Source: Methylopila sp. Yamaguchi (GTDB lineage Bacteria; Pseudomonadota; Alphaproteobacteria; Rhizobiales; Methylopilaceae). From it: DNA of 64,000 nt. This document shows, in pieces, positions 60,794-64,000 of the stretch. Position 1 is the stretch's first letter; every line of letters begins with the position of its first letter. The stretch spans positions 217,035 to 281,034 of the forward strand of contig NZ_BAUX01000004.1 of NCBI RefSeq assembly GCF_002897035.1, given 5' to 3'. A program made the position numbers and the translations under genes. The notes beneath the pieces were generated by a model that saw only the letters and a program-made list of their open reading frames with translations, made no database searches and had not been told where the DNA came from.

Positions 60794-61537
60794 TCACGCC
60801 TCCCGCGGCCGAAGATGGCGTGTGGCGCGGCGTTCCAGCAGGTTCCAGACCCGGCGGACGGTTTCGACGAGCACGAGATAGATCAGGGCGGCCCAGAGGT
60901 AGACCTCGAAGTCGTAAGAGCGGCTGAACGCGTATTTCGTCGCGCCCAGCACGTCGTAGACCGTCACCACGCTCGCGATCGAACTCGCCTTGATCATCAG
61001 CACCAGTTCGTTGCCGAGCGGCCGAAGCCCCTGCGCCAGGGCCTGCGGCAGGGTCACGGTGAGGTAGGTCTGGCCGCGCCGGAGCCCGAGCGCCGCCGCG
61101 GCCTCGCTCTGGCCGCGGGCGACCGATCGCACGCCGCCGCGGATGATCTCGCCTTGATAGGCCGCCGTGTTGAGGGTGAAGGTGATGACGACGCACCACC
61201 ACGCGTCGCGGAACACGCCCCACAGGCCCACAGCGTCGAGCGCGTCGCGAAACTGGCCGGCGCCGTAATAGACGAGGAACACCTGCGCCAGCAGCGGCGT
61301 GCCGCGGAAGAAGGTGGAGAATGCGAGGCACAGCGCCCGCGTAATGCGTCCCCCTTCGACCAGAGCGACGCCGAGCGGCAGGGCGAGGAGGAAGCCCACT
61401 GTGCAGGACACCGCGACGAGGCCGAGCGTCGTCCAGAGGCCGTCGACGACCCGCGGGCCGTAGCGCGCCATCAGCTCGGCGTCGAAGCCCAGCGCGCCCC
61501 AGATGGTCAGGAGGGCGTGGCCAAGGGCCGCCTCCAT
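60794..61537 (-). CDS. Polar amino acid ABC transporter permease (HisM-like)
   Basis: A 247-residue membrane protein of the His/Glu/Gln/Arg permease family. The signature FRGTPLLAQVFLVYYG and EAAAALGLRRGQTYLTVTLPQAL contains the EAA loop that docks the ATPase. It follows the second permease gene by 4 bases. With its neighbours it makes a full membrane part of an importer, but no ATPase gene is present on this transcript. Confidence 0.93.
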   Translation of the reverse strand: MEAALGHALLTIWGALGFDAELMARYGPRVVDGLWTTLGLVAVSCTVGFLLALPLGVALVEGGRITRALCLAFSTFFRGTPLLAQVFLVYYGAGQFRDALDAVGLWGVFRDAWWCVVITFTLNTAAYQGEIIRGGVRSVARGQSEAAAALGLRRGQTYLTVTLPQALAQGLRPLGNELVLMIKASSIASVVTVYDVLGATKYAFSRSYDFEVYLWAALIYLVLVETVRRVWNLLERRATRHLRPREA

Positions 61538-61541
61538 GGCC

Positions 61542-62246
61542 TCAGCGCCCTGCGGCGGCGAAGCCGCGGTCGGCGCGCGCCTCGAGCCAGCGGGCGATCG
61601 CCGTCGAGAGGCCCGAGAGCGCCAGATAGAGCAGGCAGGCGACGAGATAGAAGAAGAACGGCTGCTTGGTCGCGTTGACCGCGAGGTTGGTCTGCCGGGT
61701 GAGGTCGGCGAGGGCGATCACCGAGACCAGCGAGGTGTCTTTGAGCAGAACGAGCCAGGTGTTGGAGAGGCCGGGGAGGGCGACCCGCCACAGCTGGGGA
61801 AACACGACGAGGCGGAAGGCGAGGCGGCGCGGCAAGCCGAGCGCCGCGGCCGACTCGCTCTGCCCCTTCGGCACCGCGCGGATGGCGGCCAGCAGCACCT
61901 CGCTGGAGAAGGCCCCGAACACGAGGCCGAGCGCCACGACGCCCGCGACGAAGCTGTTGATCTCCACGGTCGCGCCCGTGAGGGCCGCGATCAGCCGCGG
62001 GGCGCCGAAGGCGACGATCAGGATCGTCAACAGCTCGGGCAGGCCGCGAAACACGGTCGTGTAGAGCTCGCCGAGCCCGCGCGCCACTCGGCCCTTGGCG
62101 TTCTTGAGCAGCGCCACGCCGAGGCCCAGCGCGAGGCCGAGCGGCAGCGTGGCGATCGCAAGCGCGACCGTGACGGCCACGCCGCGCGCAAGGTCGTCGC
62201 CCCAGCCTTCGGATCCGAACGACAGCAGCGCGAAGAGGTCGGTCAC
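61542..62246 (-). CDS. Polar amino acid ABC transporter permease (HisQ-like)
   Basis: A 234-residue permease from GTG: VFRGLPELLTILIVAFG and ESAAALGLPRRLAFRLVVFPQ (EAA loop). Paralogous to the next gene; the pair should form the heterodimeric channel. The gap to the binding protein gene is 10 bases. Confidence 0.93.
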   Translation of the reverse strand: MTDLFALLSFGSEGWGDDLARGVAVTVALAIATLPLGLALGLGVALLKNAKGRVARGLGELYTTVFRGLPELLTILIVAFGAPRLIAALTGATVEINSFVAGVVALGLVFGAFSSEVLLAAIRAVPKGQSESAAALGLPRRLAFRLVVFPQLWRVALPGLSNTWLVLLKDTSLVSVIALADLTRQTNLAVNATKQPFFFYLVACLLYLALSGLSTAIARWLEARADRGFAAAGR

Positions 62247-62256
62247 GCCGCGGCTG

Positions 62257-63051
62257 TCAGTAGAGGCTGAACGGGAAGTACTTGGCGTTGATCTTCTCGT
62301 AGGTGCCGTCGGCGAGGATCTCGGCGATGCCCTTGTCGATCAGCTCCTTCAGCTCGACGTCTTCCTTGCGGAGGCCGGCTCCGATGCCTTCGCCGAAGTA
62401 CTTCTCGTCGCGGATGTCCTGCCCGATCACCTGGCAGCACTTGCCCGCTTCCGACTTTTCCAGCCAGGGCAGCATCACCGTCTTGTCCCCCAGCACCGCG
62501 TCGAGCCGGCCCGAGGCGAGATCGAGGTTGGCCTCGTCCTGGGTGGCGTAGAGCTTCACGGTCGCGCCGGCCGGCTCGTACACGTCCTGAAGGTAGGTGC
62601 CGCTGACGGTGGAGGACTGCGCCCCGATCGTCTTGCCCTTCATCGCGTCGGTGGAGGTGCCCATCGAGGCGTTGCGCTTGTCAGTCACGAACAGCGCCGG
62701 CGTCTGGTAGTAGCGCTTCGAGAACGCGATGGTCTTCTTGCGCTCGTCGGTGATCGACATGGAGGCGAAGATCGCGTCGTACTTATTGGCGAGCAGCGCG
62801 GGGATGATGCCGTCCCAATCTTGCGCCACGAAGGTGCATTCCGCCTTGATCTTCTCGCAGATCGCCTTCGCGATATCGATGTCGAAGCCCTGGACCTGCC
62901 CGTCCGCGCCCACGACGTTGAAGGGCGGGTAGGCGCCTTCAGTCCCGATCTTGAGCTTTGACCAGTCCTTCGCCGCCGCCGGGCCGGCGATCAGGGCGCA
63001 GGCGAGCGCAAGCGCCGCGGCGCCGGCGAATGCAAACCGGGATGACGACAT
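62257..63051 (-). CDS. Polar amino acid ABC transporter substrate-binding protein
   Basis: A 264-residue periplasmic protein with a signal peptide (ALALACALIAGPAAA). IGTEGAYPPFNVVGADGQVQGFDIDIAKAI is the HisJ/ArgT family signature, and YDAIFASMSITDERKKTIAFS follows, with a disulfide-like CC pair near GKCCQVIG. It matches lysine/arginine/ornithine/histidine binders. GGAG precedes the ATG. It is the first gene of the three-gene minus-strand operon. Confidence 0.94.
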   Translation of the reverse strand: MSSSRFAFAGAAALALACALIAGPAAAKDWSKLKIGTEGAYPPFNVVGADGQVQGFDIDIAKAICEKIKAECTFVAQDWDGIIPALLANKYDAIFASMSITDERKKTIAFSKRYYQTPALFVTDKRNASMGTSTDAMKGKTIGAQSSTVSGTYLQDVYEPAGATVKLYATQDEANLDLASGRLDAVLGDKTVMLPWLEKSEAGKCCQVIGQDIRDEKYFGEGIGAGLRKEDVELKELIDKGIAEILADGTYEKINAKYFPFSLY

Positions 63052-63152
63052 GACGACGGTCTCCGACTCAGGCTGACGCTTCGGGCCGTCCGAGGGCCCC
63101 AACGCGGCGCAGCATTCCACCGTTGTCCGACACGCTCAAGTGGTGGGCGAGC

Positions 63153-63764
63153 CTATGTTTGCGGCATCCCAGCGGCGAGACGCGCCAGATCTTCCGGCGT
63201 GTCGACGTCACGAAACCCGCTCCCGTCGGCGAAGGGAACCTCGATCGCTCGGAGCGCCGCCAGCGCCCGGCGCGGGGCGGCGACGCCGTCTTGGACAAGC
63301 TGTTCCAGCGCCTCCGCGCAGCCGAGCGGCCACAAGGCGTGCAGCGGCTCCAACCCTGAGGGGGAGACCGCCGCCGCCGGGCGTTCGCCGCCCGCGGCCG
63401 CGAGGCGCGCCACGAGGTCCGCGGGCGGGTAGGGGGCATCGCCCGGAATGGTGGCGAGGTGGGTGACGCCCGCGAGAGTCCGCGCCCAGGCGAGGCCGGC
63501 GCGTACCCCGGCCAGTGGGCCACCGGGACCGTCGACCGGGTCAGCGAGCACTGGCCAACCGAAGGCCGCAAATCGGGCGGGGTCGCCATTGGCGGACAGC
63601 GCGAGCGTCGCCACCTGAGGACGGAAGCGATCGAGCGCGTGGGCCAAAATCGGGCGGCCGTGAAGCGCGATCAGCGCCTTGTCCGCGCGTCCCATGCGCC
63701 GGCCCTCGCCGCCCATCAGGACGACCCCCGCGACCCTCGCCAAGGGGGCTTCGACGTCTGGCAT
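63153..63764 (-). CDS. mobA: Molybdenum cofactor guanylyltransferase
   Basis: A 203-residue nucleotidyltransferase that attaches GMP to molybdopterin to make the MGD form. The binding loop is GVVLMGGEGRRMGRADKALI, then GGPLAGVRAGLAWA, PGDAPYPPADLVARL, and the C-terminal FRDVDTPEDLARL. The ATG at 63764 is preceded by GGAAAGGAA; upstream codons in frame lack one. No mobB or moa genes are present. Confidence 0.93.
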   Translation of the reverse strand: MPDVEAPLARVAGVVLMGGEGRRMGRADKALIALHGRPILAHALDRFRPQVATLALSANGDPARFAAFGWPVLADPVDGPGGPLAGVRAGLAWARTLAGVTHLATIPGDAPYPPADLVARLAAAGGERPAAAVSPSGLEPLHALWPLGCAEALEQLVQDGVAAPRRALAALRAIEVPFADGSGFRDVDTPEDLARLAAGMPQT

Positions 63765-63852
63765 GCCATTCCTTTCCTCGACCCGCCGGACTTGATTGAC
63801 CTTCGGCCGGCGAAAGGTCCATAGCCCAAGAAAACACGAATGGAGACGCGAC

Positions 63853-64000
63853 ATGGCGGTGACGGAAGACGACGTTCGGAGGGCTCTCGACGCGGCGCCG
63901 GCGCCGGACGGGGCGCCGAGCCTCGCGCAATCCCCCGCGCTGTCGCCGATCTCGATCTCCGGGGGCCGCGTGATCTTCTCGATCCAGACCACGCCCGACC
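63853..64000 (+). CDS. Mrp/ApbC-family Fe-S assembly ATPase, N-terminal part (cut by window end)
   Basis: The ATG at 63853 with GGAG upstream opens AVTEDDVRRALDAAPAPDG, followed by LSPISISGGRVIFSIQ: the MIP18/DUF59 N-terminal domain of Mrp-type P-loop proteins, which carry or insert Fe-S clusters. The ATPase domain lies beyond the window. The assignment rests on 49 residues only. Confidence 0.75.
   Translation, partial: MAVTEDDVRRALDAAPAPDGAPSLAQSPALSPISISGGRVIFSIQTTPD

Overview
This is a GC-rich stretch of an alphaproteobacterial chromosome, most likely order Hyphomicrobiales (Rhizobiales). The signs are a divK-pleD cell-cycle pair next to dinB and a DUF3572 gene, an EipB/DUF1849 envelope protein, a short PHB phasin, clpS-clpA, the lptF-lptG-lptD-surA-pdxA-rsmA cluster and frequent GTG starts. 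Genus cannot be fixed from sequence alone; several gene types are common in methylotrophic families of the order. Nearly all of the window is ordinary, tightly packed chromosome.

Layout. 1-1.2 kb: the end of a mobile element, a tyrosine recombinase cut by the window edge that abuts the 3' end of tRNA-Arg(UCU). 1.3-7.2 kb: a solo BrnA-like antitoxin, then the most unusual locus. A metallophosphoesterase-radical SAM fusion is divergent from a five-gene translationally coupled operon: a phosphonate/phosphite-type ABC importer (binding protein, permease, ATPase) and two glycosyltransferases of the 'rSAM/selenodomain-associated' types. 7.3-19 kb: housekeeping genes (DoxX, PanC, J-domain protein, D,D-carboxypeptidase with SPOR domain, phasin, ClpS/ClpA, AzlCD, HIT, GNAT, GDPD, RidA). 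19-32.6 kb: EipB, DinB, DivK, PleD, L33, MFS, NUDIX, DUF983 and RNase R, interrupted by an RTX protein and a secreted protein of unknown function. 32.7-42.6 kb: RsmA, PdxA, SurA-like, LptD, LptG, LptF, then PepA and HolC. 42.6-51.5 kb: a flavoprotein, a REC-PAS-GGDEF-EAL gene with a frameshift coupled to an RpfC-like hybrid kinase, a VasI-like protein, a degenerate subtilase and dodecin. 51.7-64 kb: adenine deaminase, an unknown partner, a cupin-HAD phosphatase fusion, transglutaminase, DusA, TSUP permease, DUF1289, CobS, CobT, an amino-acid ABC importer without its ATPase, MobA and the start of an Mrp-family ATPase.

How the genes work together. The strongest candidate for an undescribed system is the 1.7-7.2 kb locus: uptake of a phosphonate-like oxyanion or organo-compound, radical chemistry, phosphoester hydrolysis and sugar transfer in one place. 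A second signalling unit is the RpfC-like kinase coupled to a c-di-GMP enzyme. Outer-membrane biogenesis (lptFGD, surA), cobalamin assembly (cobS, cobT) and cell-cycle control (divK, pleD) form classical units. Reading-frame breaks are visible in at least two genes (NUDIX N-terminus, REC-PAS-GGDEF-EAL), possibly a third (subtilase C-terminus); these may be assembly errors or real mutations. Palindromic REP-like elements sit in three intergenic gaps. Apart from those noted, no stretch over about 300 bases lacks a gene; the longest gap (10899-11271) carries the phasin promoter region.
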